DNA from: Mycobacterium avium subsp. avium
GTDB lineage: Bacteria; Actinomycetota; Actinomycetes; Mycobacteriales; Mycobacteriaceae
Assembly (NCBI RefSeq): GCF_009741445.1
Contig: NZ_CP046507.1
Location: 310,001 to 374,000 of the forward strand
DNA length: 64,000 bases
Direction: 5' to 3'
The notes under the pieces were generated by a model, which was given only the letters and a program-made list of their open reading frames with translations, was not told where the DNA came from and did not search any database. Position 1 is the stretch's first letter. Each line of letters begins with the position of its first letter. Below, in pieces: positions 30,315 through 38,838 of the stretch. A program made the position numbers and the translations under genes.

Positions 30315-32535
30315 GTTTGGCCTTCCCTGGTTCTGAATCGTTGAGGGCGGTGATGATGGTGTCCAGGTTGTGCAGGACTTGACGGTTCATCTCGGCCAGA
30401 CGTTGTTGGCCGCGGGCTTCGGCGGCGGTGATCAGCTGCAGAGTCTGTTGCCGCTGCTGGTGGTGCTGGGGCAGGAACTCGGCGGTGGTGAGGAACATCG
30501 GGCAGGTCAGGCAGGCGTTGGCGTGCGGGCAGCTCTGCTGCACCGGCAGTCCGCAGTAGCCGTTGGGTAGGGCCTGGGTGGCTCGGCCGAGGCGCTGTTT
30601 GGCCCAGGCGGCCTCCGCGATCGGCCCGGACGGGTCGAAAATGATTGTGGCGCCGTGGATGTCGACCTTTCGAGCTGCCTCCCACTGACGGCGCACGGTG
30701 GTGTCGTGCAGGCGGGCGTAGTGCCCGGTCATCTGCGCGGAGTCATGGTCGAGGATGCGTCGCACGACCTCTTGCGGGACGTCGCGGTTGATCAGCCGGG
30801 TGCCCAGGGTATGGCGCCACTGGTGCGGGGTGAGGTGCACCGGCTGGCCGTGCTCGTCGCGGATGTCGCAGACGGACAGCCAGCGCAACAGCGCCATCCG
30901 GTAGGTGGGACTCGCGATCGGGTGGGTGCCGTCAATGTTCTTCGTCGGCCGTGGGAACAACACCGGCGTGCCTGCCGGCCAACGCTGGGAGGTGTGGTTG
31001 CGATGTTCGGCGATGAGTTCGCGCAACTGCTCGTCGATGGGCACCAACGCGTCGCGTTTCATCTTGTGGTTGAGGTAGCGCAGATACGGTGCGCCTTCGG
31101 CATCGGCGACCACACAATCGCTGCGCAGCCGCAGCGCATCAGTGATCCGTAGCCCGCAACGCATCAAGATGATCGTGATCAACCGGTGAGCGGGGTCGGC
31201 GTATCGGGCAAGGTTGTCGGGATCCTCGAGCTGGGTCATGACCTGTTCGGCCAGTGCCCGAGGCAACCGTTCATCGCGTTTGGGGTAGTCCTCGGCGAAG
31301 AACATCGCGTCTGCGGGAAGGTCTGTGTCCCAACGGTGTTGGCGGACGGTAGCGAAGAATCGGTTGAGCAGCCCGATATGGGTCCCGCGGCGTTGGGCAC
31401 CGATGGAGTCGCTGCGCAGGTTGGCCAAATAGCGCTCCAGCACCGGCCGGTTGATCCGGTCGATGCTCTCGACGCCGATGTCGGCGAGGTACCCGGCGAA
31501 GCGGGTGAGCGCAACGACCGGCCTGCCGCCGCCGGCTTCCAGACCCAATCCGGTCGATAGCCGCCACCGGACCCACCGCTTGGCCAGATCCCGCAGCCAC
31601 GGCTGCGGAATACCGTCGAAGCGCAGCGTGCGGTCTCCGTCGTAGCCGAGCCGGCGCATGCGCCAGACTTCGCGCGGGTATTCGGCGTCCCAGCCGCCGG
31701 CCTCGGCCAGGTCGGCGATCACCCGGGATGCGTAGCTGAGGAATCCACGGGAGCGAGTGTCGTTGATCGTCGACCGAGCCCAGTCATGCCAGGTGTCCTC
31801 GTCGTGGTGGAGCAGGGAGCCCACGCCTGCGGCGGCCAGTGCCTTCACCACGCGCATGACCACGTCCGGGGTGAGCTTGCCCTGCCGATCGTCGTGGCGG
31901 CGTTGCAGCACGTACTGCAGTTCCAGCTTCAGCTGACCGATCAGCCGGTCGAGCCGTATCTGCTCACTGGCCAACGGGGCTTCGGCGGCGAAGCGGTCGG
32001 CGAACACGTCGATGTCGGGTCTGCCGTTGACCTTCCAGGTGTTGGTGTGGGTTTGGCAGAACGCAGACGTGCCCTGCGGCCAGAGCTCGCAGTGCGGAAT
32101 CCGGCAGGTCACCCCGGCCGCTGGTTGCTTGAACGGCTGCGGTTCGGCCAGCCATCCGGCCAGGCTGGGGCGCCCGGCGCGTTCCCATCGTTGCGCGTGC
32201 AGCCCGCACATGCCGCCACGGGCAGAGCCGTAACCGCAACCGGGCACCCGGCAGCGCTGGTTGGGTTGTCGCCGCCGCCACCGCGGATCGGTCGACACGA
32301 CAAACTGCTCCACCGACGGGCGTCCTTCGTCGTCCCACCGTTGCCGATGTCCTTCACACAGGCCGCGTCCGCGGGCGGTTCGCCCGCACCCCTCAACCCG
32401 GCACTCGGCTCCACCAAACACCGGATCATCGGCACCGAATTCCAGTACATCGCTGCGGAATTCGCTGCGGACCTCGGCCATCAGCTTGCCGATTAGCCCC
32501 GACGGGCCGGCGGGCTTCAGCGACGGCGCGCTCAT
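30304..32535 (-). CDS. tnpB: TnpB-like tyrosine recombinase with cysteine-rich N-terminus
   Basis: The 743-residue recombinase has a C-terminal catalytic domain with Arg in MRCGLRITDALRL, H-x-x-R in HQWRHTLGTRL and His/Tyr in LDHDSAQMTGHYARL. The N-terminal 200 residues hold three zinc-finger-like repeats of C-x4-C-x9/10-C-x2-H. A further cysteine cluster (QQSCPHANACLTCPMF) lies near the C-terminus. This large second recombinase is typical of Tn554-like elements. Its ATG overlaps the tnpA stop (ATGA), so translation is coupled. Confidence 0.88.
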   Translation of the reverse strand: MSAPSLKPAGPSGLIGKLMAEVRSEFRSDVLEFGADDPVFGGAECRVEGCGRTARGRGLCEGHRQRWDDEGRPSVEQFVVSTDPRWRRRQPNQRCRVPGCGYGSARGGMCGLHAQRWERAGRPSLAGWLAEPQPFKQPAAGVTCRIPHCELWPQGTSAFCQTHTNTWKVNGRPDIDVFADRFAAEAPLASEQIRLDRLIGQLKLELQYVLQRRHDDRQGKLTPDVVMRVVKALAAAGVGSLLHHDEDTWHDWARSTINDTRSRGFLSYASRVIADLAEAGGWDAEYPREVWRMRRLGYDGDRTLRFDGIPQPWLRDLAKRWVRWRLSTGLGLEAGGGRPVVALTRFAGYLADIGVESIDRINRPVLERYLANLRSDSIGAQRRGTHIGLLNRFFATVRQHRWDTDLPADAMFFAEDYPKRDERLPRALAEQVMTQLEDPDNLARYADPAHRLITIILMRCGLRITDALRLRSDCVVADAEGAPYLRYLNHKMKRDALVPIDEQLRELIAEHRNHTSQRWPAGTPVLFPRPTKNIDGTHPIASPTYRMALLRWLSVCDIRDEHGQPVHLTPHQWRHTLGTRLINRDVPQEVVRRILDHDSAQMTGHYARLHDTTVRRQWEAARKVDIHGATIIFDPSGPIAEAAWAKQRLGRATQALPNGYCGLPVQQSCPHANACLTCPMFLTTAEFLPQHHQQRQQTLQLITAAEARGQQRLAEMNRQVLHNLDTIITALNDSEPGKAKHAG

Positions 32536-33638
32536 AGCCGCACCTGCCCATCGGTGAACCAGCCTGCCTGTTCCATGACCCGCCGAGCGTCCTCCACGGT
32601 GAGGTGCCCATACGTCGTGGTCGTCGTCGCCACGTGCGCATGTCCGAGCAGGTGCGCGACCACCTCGATGCTGACTCCGTCGCGCAGCAGCCGGGTTGCG
32701 GCCGTGTGTCGCAGCCAGTGCGGGTCGAAGTCGATCCCGGTCCGCCGGCGCAGCCTCCGCACCAGGTCGTAGACCGCAGCGTAGGTCAGCGGATGCCCCT
32801 GCGGGCGGCCCCACAGGTTGACGAACACGTAGTCGCTGTCCAGATCGCCGTACTCGCTGTGAAGGTAGTCGGCGAACAATCGGATCAACGCGCTGCTGAC
32901 TGGGATCGTGCGGACGGTCTGTGACTTGGCGCGCGCGCCATTGGCGTTATCGCGTCGCCGCACCGTCACCTCATGCTCGGCAGCGGCGATGTCGTTGTGC
33001 CGCAAACCAAGTGCCTCACCGATCCGCATCCCGGTGTCGTAGAGCACGGCGAACAGCAATCGGTCCCGCAGCCGACCGCAACCATCCAGGATCGCCTGCA
33101 CCTCGTCCGGTGAGAGCACCCGCGGCAGCTTCTTCGGCGCCTTCAACGCGATCACCCGCCGCGACCTCGGCGCGCCCTTGCTGATGTGGTGCAAAAACGG
33201 CTTCCAACCACCGCGCGCGCCGCCGACCTGCCACGAGGTCAGCAGAGCGCTGACATCCAGCCCATCTCGTGCGGCGTGGGTGTAAAACGCCCCGACCGCC
33301 GAAAGCTTGCGGTTCACAGTAGATTCCGTGCAGTGATGCGGCACCGACGGCAACACCGCAACCTGCCCATGCCGGGCCCGCAGCGGCAGCCGCAGCCAGG
33401 CCACGAACTCACCTACGTCATCAAGCCGCACCGCCCGCCAGTCCAGCCCACGCTCGGCGAGAAAACCGAACCAGTCCTTGAGATCGTGCGCGTACGCCTT
33501 GACCGTGTTCGGTGATCGCTCGATATCGGTCAGATACGCCAGATACCGGTCAACCGCTGCTACCGGAGCGTCGTCGTCGCCGAGAACGGTCCACGACTCA
33601 CGCAACGAGACCGGCGAGATAACTCGTGCAATCTGCAT
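32532..33638 (-). CDS. tnpA: TnpA-like tyrosine recombinase
   Basis: The 368-residue site-specific recombinase has an N-terminal SAM-like DNA-binding domain (YLTDIERSPNTVKAYAHDL) and a catalytic domain with Arg in TGMRIGEALGL, H-x-x-R in HWLRHTAATRL, and His/Tyr in LLGHAHVATTTTTYGH. The full set of catalytic residues is present, so it looks active. It is the first gene of the tnpABC operon and begins about 110 bases inside the element's right end. Confidence 0.9.
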   Translation of the reverse strand: MQIARVISPVSLRESWTVLGDDDAPVAAVDRYLAYLTDIERSPNTVKAYAHDLKDWFGFLAERGLDWRAVRLDDVGEFVAWLRLPLRARHGQVAVLPSVPHHCTESTVNRKLSAVGAFYTHAARDGLDVSALLTSWQVGGARGGWKPFLHHISKGAPRSRRVIALKAPKKLPRVLSPDEVQAILDGCGRLRDRLLFAVLYDTGMRIGEALGLRHNDIAAAEHEVTVRRRDNANGARAKSQTVRTIPVSSALIRLFADYLHSEYGDLDSDYVFVNLWGRPQGHPLTYAAVYDLVRRLRRRTGIDFDPHWLRHTAATRLLRDGVSIEVVAHLLGHAHVATTTTTYGHLTVEDARRVMEQAGWFTDGQVRL

Positions 33639-33749
33639 CGCCCCTCCGCAGGCTCTTGCCTCCTGGACGACTGCAGATAAACACGTCCACCACGCAGAAC
33701 CTGGGACCTCAACGCCTCGTGTCGGACATCAAGGACACCGCCTGCAGGA

Positions 33750-33760
33750 CTCCAGATAAC
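33750..33760 (-). repeat. Right terminal inverted repeat of the Tn554-like element
   Basis: Read on the minus strand this is GTTATCTGGAG, the same as the left end. It directly adjoins the truncated IS256 transposase copy B. Confidence 0.65.
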
Positions 33761-33763
33761 TGC

Positions 33764-34774
33764 GGGGTTGTTGGACCAGATCTTTTTCCAGTGCAGGACA
33801 GGGAAATCGGCGAATGCGGTGATGTCGTCGGCGGCCTCGCGCAGCATCGTTTCGACCTTGGGCAGTTGGCGGCCGAGCATGCCGGCGATGGTGTCGAGTT
33901 GCTCTCGCACATGTTCGGCGTCGGGTTGGGCGAAGATGGTGCGGATCGCTGCGGCGACCATCTCGGCTGATCCCTTGGGCACCTGGGCGAGCACGTTGCG
34001 CAGGAAGTGCACCCGGCATCGTTGCCAAGATGCGCCGATGAGGATGGCCTCGATGGCGCTGCGCAACCCGGTGTGGGCATCAGAGATCACCAGCTGCACC
34101 CCGGACAGGCCGCGGGTTTTCAGTGAGCGCAGAAACGCCGTCCAAAACGCGCCGTCCTCGGAGTCACCGACGTCGAAGCCGAGCACTTCACGGCGTCCGT
34201 CAGCCGCGACACCGGTGGCGATGACGACCGCTTGGGAGACCACCCGATGGTTGACCCGAGCCTTGCAATAAGTGGCGTCGAGGAACACATACGGGAAGTG
34301 CTGCTCGGATAGAGGCCGGTCCCGAAAGGCGCCTACCTCGGTGTCCAGATCGGCGCAAATCCGGGAGACCTCGCTTTTGGAGATGCCGGCGTCCGCGCCG
34401 AGGGCTTTAACCAAATCGTCGACTTTGCGGGTGGAGGTGCCGTGCAAATAGGCCTCCATCACCACCGCGAACAAGCACTGATCGACCCGGCGGCGCCGCT
34501 CCAGCAGCGCCGGGAAGAACGAGCCCGACCGAAGCTTGGGAATCCGCAACTCCAAATCGCCAGCGATCGTCGACAGTGTGCGCGGCCGAGACCCGTTGCG
34601 CTGGTTGGTTCGTGATGCGCTCCGTTCATGCGGACCGGCGCCGATCACCGCCGTCAGCTCCGCATCGATGAGTGCCTGATAAATCGTCTCGGCGGCCTGC
34701 TTGATCCGATCAGCGGCATCGGCATTGCGTAATGCGTCCAGCACCTCCAGCAAGGCAGACTGGTCCAGGGCCAT
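33764..34774 (-). pseudogene. IS256-family transposase (copy B), truncated
   Basis: The first 337 codons are present, starting MALDQSALLEVLDALRNAD. The first two catalytic aspartates are present (FLDATYCKAR, VISDAHTGL) and the conserved Glu region is lost after HWKKIWSNNP. Many substitutions relative to copy A (AVIGAGPHERSASRTNQ against AFIGASPHERTETRSNQ) show that this is a different IS256 copy. It is cut at exactly the same codon. Confidence 0.88.
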
Positions 34775-34891
34775 CGCGATGTTCCTCTCGGTAGTGATCC
34801 TTGGTCGTTTCACCACAGAGACTCACGCGATGGCCCTCTACATCAGCACCGACACGCCGCCACTATTTACACCACGCCCCGGGACGTTCCC
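33764..34891 (-). mobile_element. IS256-family element, copy B, 5' part only, inverted relative to copy A
   Basis: The outer end (GGGAACGTCCCGGGG on the minus strand, ending at about 34891) matches copy A's end. It contains the transposase 5' part and stops at the same N-P codons as copy A. It sits inside the coding region of a toxin-like gene, whose tail follows at 34892. Confidence 0.8.
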
Positions 34892-35057
34892 TGTTCTCGA
34901 CTTCGCAATCGCCAACCGAGACACCATAAAGCTGTCAACTTCAATCGATAGGGTTCTGGACAACACGTATACCGCCGCGGAACTCCGCTATCTAAAGGCT
35001 CATGGCTACCAAGTCGTCGACGGCTATACCCTAGTTCCACCCAAGATCGGAGGTTAG
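34892..35057 (+). pseudogene. C-terminal tail of a polymorphic-toxin-like protein, 5' part replaced by IS256
   Basis: About 54 codons remain, reading from VLDFAIANRDTIKLSTSIDR to HGYQVVDGYTLVPPKIGG and a stop. Position directly upstream of an immunity-like gene, with that gene's ribosome site lying in its last codons, suggests the end of a secreted toxin. I do not recognise the toxin family and did not find TNT motifs. Codon use is less GC-rich than its surroundings, consistent with accessory DNA. Confidence 0.55.
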
Positions 35058-35062
35058 CGCGG

Positions 35063-35494
35063 ATGAAAGCGCTCCTTGAATTTATCGTTCAATACTGTGG
35101 CTTCCTCTACCTCAACCCCGGCTACAGAATCACGAACTCGGCCACCCGAGGCTTGGCCGACATCGACGCATCGATTACGTTCACCGGCGAGGAGATCGGG
35201 TGGCAGATCATTAATGATCGCGGGCTCATCTACTTTGCTGCGGCGCCGTCACAAGGTGTGTCCGACGATTCGTATGCACTTTCCCTTATTCGTCAATACC
35301 TAGAACGCGGCGAGGATGTCGGTGCTGGCCCCGCGATCGACGAGGCGAGCTGGTTGAGCGCAAACTTGAGCCGGATCGAGCGGCTATTTACCGATGAATC
35401 GAACGCTGCGCGCGTCTGCGACGAACTTGCCGATCTACGACGCTCCAATTCATTCAAAAAATGGGGATGGCCCAAACCGGAGGAAACCGACTAG
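35063..35494 (+). CDS. Putative immunity protein next to a toxin remnant
   Basis: The 143-residue acidic protein of unrecognised family starts MKALLEFIVQYCGFLYLNPG and includes SITFTGEEIGWQIINDRGLIYF and LSANLSRIERLFTDESNAAR. GGAGG at 35049-35053 lies nine bases before the ATG. It is soluble, with no signal or membrane segment. It follows a toxin tail by five bases and has a decayed paralogue just downstream, the usual layout of toxin-immunity cassettes. It is intact although its toxin is not. The function is inference from context. Confidence 0.6.
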   Translation: MKALLEFIVQYCGFLYLNPGYRITNSATRGLADIDASITFTGEEIGWQIINDRGLIYFAAAPSQGVSDDSYALSLIRQYLERGEDVGAGPAIDEASWLSANLSRIERLFTDESNAARVCDELADLRRSNSFKKWGWPKPEETD

Positions 35495-35544
35495 CGGCAA
35501 ATCCTAGACCAGTGGAGTCCGCGGCCGATAATACAGAGCTTGCT

Positions 35545-35867
35545 ACGGTGGCTTTTACATACTTCACTTCCTGTATTTAGACGCTCGATATCGCCTCGCC
35601 GATTCGACGACATCCGGAAGTCCGACAAGCAAATCTTCATTGACTTTGACTGGCCCGGTTGTCAGTTGGGAGCTGATTAATGACAGGGGCCAGTTCGGAT
35701 GATGAAACGAATGCGGTATCGCCGGACGAGACCATTGCATGGATCCGAAGCAACTTGAGCCGCATCGAGCAATTCTTCACCGCGGCCAAGCGGAGCATTC
35801 GTGTGAGCAACTCATTGATCTCGCAAAGGCCCTTGCAACAAAGTACTTCGGCTCATCACAGGAGTGA
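35545..35867 (+). pseudogene. Decayed paralogue of the immunity gene
   Basis: Three pieces in different frames match the gene at 35063. The first is FLYLDARYRLADSTTSG...LTLTGPVVSWELINDRG (from about 35568). The second is SPDETIAWIRSNLSRIEQFFTAAK (from about 35716). The third is QLIDLAKALATKYFGSSQE with a stop ending at 35867. An internal stretch of about 30 codons and at least two frameshifts account for the loss. It supports an ancestral array of immunity genes. Confidence 0.65.
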
Positions 35868-36225
35868 AGCTGCTGCCGAACGGCGACCAGGTGCTGGCGG
35901 TGAAAGAGCGTTCATTATGCGCCTGTACCTAACCCGCCGCGCGAGGGGCTACCAATGCAGCCACTGCGGAACTTCCGGCGTGGCCGGATCTATGAAGTCC
36001 TCGAGTTTGGATGCGTCTCGAGCACACGTGGCGTTGCGCCGAGCAGATGGTCAGAGAAGGCATCGCATAATCGGTCGAAACTGGGCAGCCGAACACCCGC
36101 TCAACTTCAGTGACGAACCATCCCCGGGGCCGTTCAAACGTTCCACGGCCTGGTCGGACCGATGGTCCGCGGGAGCAACAGATCGCGAAACACGTTGTCA
36201 CACCGGGTAATTGAGCCCCACCCGG
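35868..36225. other. Stretch without a recognised gene
   Basis: These roughly 360 bases follow the decayed immunity gene. Short open frames exist on both strands (for example 35911-36210 plus and 35929-36201 minus), but none resembles a known family or has a good ribosome site. It is probably degraded accessory DNA. Confidence 0.5.
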
Positions 36226-37470
36226 CTAGTTGGTTGTGGGTGGTGGTTGGGGTTGGAAGGGGTCGTACCACCACCAGTCGGCGCGTTGGCCGAGGGGTCC
36301 GGGACAGGGTGGGACGGCGGGTGGGGGTCTGGTCGGTTTGCGGGCCAGTGATCCTGGTTTCAGGTGGCGCCCGGAGCTGTCGGTGACGAGGAGGGTGTCG
36401 GCGGGGCCGGTGATGGTGATCTCGCCGCGGTGGTGGGCGCGGTGGTGATAGGGGCAGACCAGGACCAGGTTGGACAGTTCGGTGGGGCCGCCGTCTTCCT
36501 AGTGCCGCAGGTGGTGGGCGTGCAGGCCGCGGGTGGCGCCACAGCCGGGGATCGCGCAGCCGCGGTGGCGGTGTTCGAGGGCGCGGCGTAGCCGCCGGTT
36601 GATCACCCGGGTCGAGCGGCCCGCACCGATGGGTTGGCCGTCGCGTTCGACCCACACCTCGCAGGTGGCATCACAGGTCAGATAGCGGCGCTCGGCGTCG
36701 CTTAGCAGCGGGCCCAAATGCAGGCCGGCGACGCGTTGGGCGGCGTCGAGGTGGACCACCACGGTGGTGTGGTGGCCGTGGGGGCGGCGGTGCGCCTCGG
36801 CGTCCCAGCCGGTTTCGATCAGGCGGATAAACGCCTCCAGCGTGCCCGGCAACGGCCGGACCTGCTCGCCGGCCCGGTGGTTGTGGTCGCGTTTCCATTC
36901 GGCGATCAGCGCTTCGCGGTGCGCGGCCAGGGCGGCGTCGAATGTGGCGGCATCGAGGCGGTCGAGCGTGATCCGCCAGCAGCTGAGCTCCTCGTCGGAG
37001 GTCTTGGTGAGGCCGGGCTGCGGTGCCGGCTTGGCCTCGGGTTGGGGCCGCGGTTCCAGCTTGACCGCGGTGCGCAGCTGGTTGACCGTGGCCACCGCGG
37101 CCAGCTGCGCGTAATGCTCATCGGATCCCTCCCCGGCACGCTGCGCGATGACTCCGAGCTGGTCCAGCGACAACCGGCCCTCCCGCAGACCGGCCGCGCA
37201 GCGGGGAAACGAGTCCAGCCGGCGGGCCACGGCCGCGATCGTCTCGGCATTGCCCGGTGAGCAGCCCGTCTTCCAGGCCACCAGCGCGCCAAGAGACCGC
37301 GCCCCGGTGGCTCCCCACAGCTGCTCGCGCTCGATCTGCGCGACGATCTCCACGATGCGCCCATCAATTGCATTACGCTGCCCGGTCAACTCCGCCAACT
37401 CGTCAAACAGCACCGCCAACCGATCGCAAGGACGCACCTCCACCTCAGCTGCCAGCACGCTCGAGGACAT
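36226..37470 (-). pseudogene. DUF222/HNH (13E12-type) protein interrupted by an amber codon
   Basis: The frame starts at 37470 (MSSSVLAAEVEVRPCDRLAV) with a DUF222 domain (about 1-270). The HNH nuclease motif begins CAIPGCGATRGLHAHHLRH, and a TAG at 36499-36501 then stands where the family has Trp (HLRHW-EDGGPTEL). The same frame continues EDGGPTELSNLVLVCPYHHR and ends naturally at 36226. A single base change thus splits the HNH motif and very likely inactivates the protein. The family is multicopy in mycobacteria and mobile in origin. Confidence 0.85.
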
Positions 37471-37524
37471 GACAACATCATGACAGCGGGGTCCGACAAG
37501 TCGCGTCGGCTCGATCTGCGCCAG

Positions 37525-37854
37525 CTACGAATGCACCCACCGCGTGATCTCGGGAGTGACGGGATCGGTGATGTCGTCGAATTCCGGATGCTTCTTGAGC
37601 ACGGTGCCGATCATCGAGCACACCGGGACAATGCGCTTGCCCTCATTCCGGGCCTCGTTCAGCGCCTCCTCGACCAGAATGGTCGCCAGGCCGCGTCCGC
37701 CGTACGCCGGATCGATTTCGGTGTGGTAGAAGACGCGCTGGTCACCGCGGTCCTTGAAATCGGCCAGTCCCACGGGTTTACCCTCGACGGCGATGGTGTA
37801 CTTGCCGTCCTGAAGGCTGACCGTGGTTTGTGCTCCGGTCTTATCGGTTGTCAT
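37525..37854 (-). CDS. GNAT-fold N-acetyltransferase-like small protein (NATD1/YjdJ type)
   Basis: The 109-residue short GNAT has acetyl-CoA-binding segments FYHTEIDPAYGGRGLATILVEEAL and IVPVCSMIGTVLKKHPEF. Members of this short class acetylate unknown substrates. The start (37854) overlaps the end of the pirin gene by 14 bases on the same strand, so the two are co-transcribed. Confidence 0.85.
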   Translation of the reverse strand: MTTDKTGAQTTVSLQDGKYTIAVEGKPVGLADFKDRGDQRVFYHTEIDPAYGGRGLATILVEEALNEARNEGKRIVPVCSMIGTVLKKHPEFDDITDPVTPEITRWVHS

Positions 37855-38833
37855 TTGTGCTTCCCTTTCTTTCCGGCATCGGTCGGGGCCGCAGCCGAGC
37901 GGTCGGCAACGGCGGGGCGGGCAGCCGGCTCAGCGCACCACGGTATCCCCGCACCGCGCCGAACCGCTCGTCGCCGTCCTCCCACAATCGGCGGTAACCG
38001 ACGATGTCCTCGTGGCTTCGCCCGACGAAGTTCCACCACATCACCAACTGTTCGGAAAACGGTGTGCCGCCGAGCAATAGCACCCGCCCGGGCGTATCCC
38101 CGGCGTTGCGCAGCTGCACCGCGGCGCGTCCCGGCCCCAGATATGCCAATTCGGCGACGGACAGGGGCTTCTCGTCGACATGAACCGCGCCCGCATCGCA
38201 GAGCAGCCCGTGTTCGAAGTCGGGGTCGAGGTCGAGGTCCAGCTGGGCGCCGGCGCCGAGATCGATCTGGGCGCCGACCAGCGGCGTGAAAGTCCTTACC
38301 GGCGAACGGCTTCCGTGTAGCTCGCCGAGAAACACCCGCGCCTGCGCGCCGGGTAGTGAGATCGGCGCGGGCGCATGATGCGCGAAGTCCCGCGCGGTGT
38401 CGCGATCGGAGTCGGGCAGCGCCACCCACAGCTGGACGCCGTGCAAAGCCCCCGAGCCCACCGACACTTCGGAATGGCAGATACCGGCGCCCGCGGTCAT
38501 CAGGTTCAGCTCGCCGGGCCGAACGGCCGCGTGTACGCCGGCGCTGTCGCGGTGTTCCACTTCCCCACTGAACAACCAACTCACTGTCTGTAGTCCCGTG
38601 TGCGGGTGCGGCGGCACGTCCATCCGGGTGTGGGCCGGTCCGTAATGATCGATGAAGCACCATGCCCCGATCAGCGAACGTTCGCGTTGCGGCAACGTGC
38701 GTTGCACCCGCAGCGCCCTCGGCCCGCCCAGGGGAACCTCGCGCGGACGCAGGATCTGCACGGCCGGCGAGGCGTCGCGATCCCGCGAAGCGGCGCAGGC
38801 GACTTCGGCCGGTGCGGCTTCAAGGTTGCTCAT
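37841..38833 (-). CDS. Pirin family protein
   Basis: The 330-residue bicupin has the pirin metal-site region DHYGPAHTRMDVPPHPHTGLQTVSWLF and ELNLMTAGAGICHSE. The second cupin includes a C-terminal LLLGGTPF segment. Pirins bind iron, and some act as quercetinases or redox sensors. Its start lies five bases after the acyl-CoA dehydrogenase stop, so fadE, pirin and GNAT probably form one operon. Confidence 0.88.
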   Translation of the reverse strand: MSNLEAAPAEVACAASRDRDASPAVQILRPREVPLGGPRALRVQRTLPQRERSLIGAWCFIDHYGPAHTRMDVPPHPHTGLQTVSWLFSGEVEHRDSAGVHAAVRPGELNLMTAGAGICHSEVSVGSGALHGVQLWVALPDSDRDTARDFAHHAPAPISLPGAQARVFLGELHGSRSPVRTFTPLVGAQIDLGAGAQLDLDLDPDFEHGLLCDAGAVHVDEKPLSVAELAYLGPGRAAVQLRNAGDTPGRVLLLGGTPFSEQLVMWWNFVGRSHEDIVGYRRLWEDGDERFGAVRGYRGALSRLPAPPLPTARLRPRPMPERKGSTNDNR

Positions 38834-38838
38834 CGTGC

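Larger units (their letters stand above)
29783..33763 (-). mobile_element. Tn554-like transposon with tnpA-tnpB-tnpC (3.98 kb)
   Basis: The element is bounded by GTTATCTGGAG in inverted orientation (29786-29796 and 33750-33760), each directly inside an N-P codon pair of an IS256 transposase fragment. It holds three overlapping genes on the minus strand, tnpA, tnpB and tnpC, the order of Tn554. No cargo gene is present. CCTGCAGG lies near both ends (29821-29828, 33741-33748). Exact ends are inferred from where the two IS256 copies lose similarity to the family. Confidence 0.75.

Noticed and set aside
29883..33638. tnpABC considered as a RIT element (three tyrosine recombinases)
   Set aside because: The third protein is a small coiled-coil DNA-binding type without recombinase residues, which fits Tn554-like TnpC instead.
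34892..35057. Toxin tail considered as the tuberculosis necrotizing toxin (TNT) end
   Set aside because: No TNT motifs are seen and the neighbouring protein does not resemble the TNT antidote as I remember it. The family is left unnamed.
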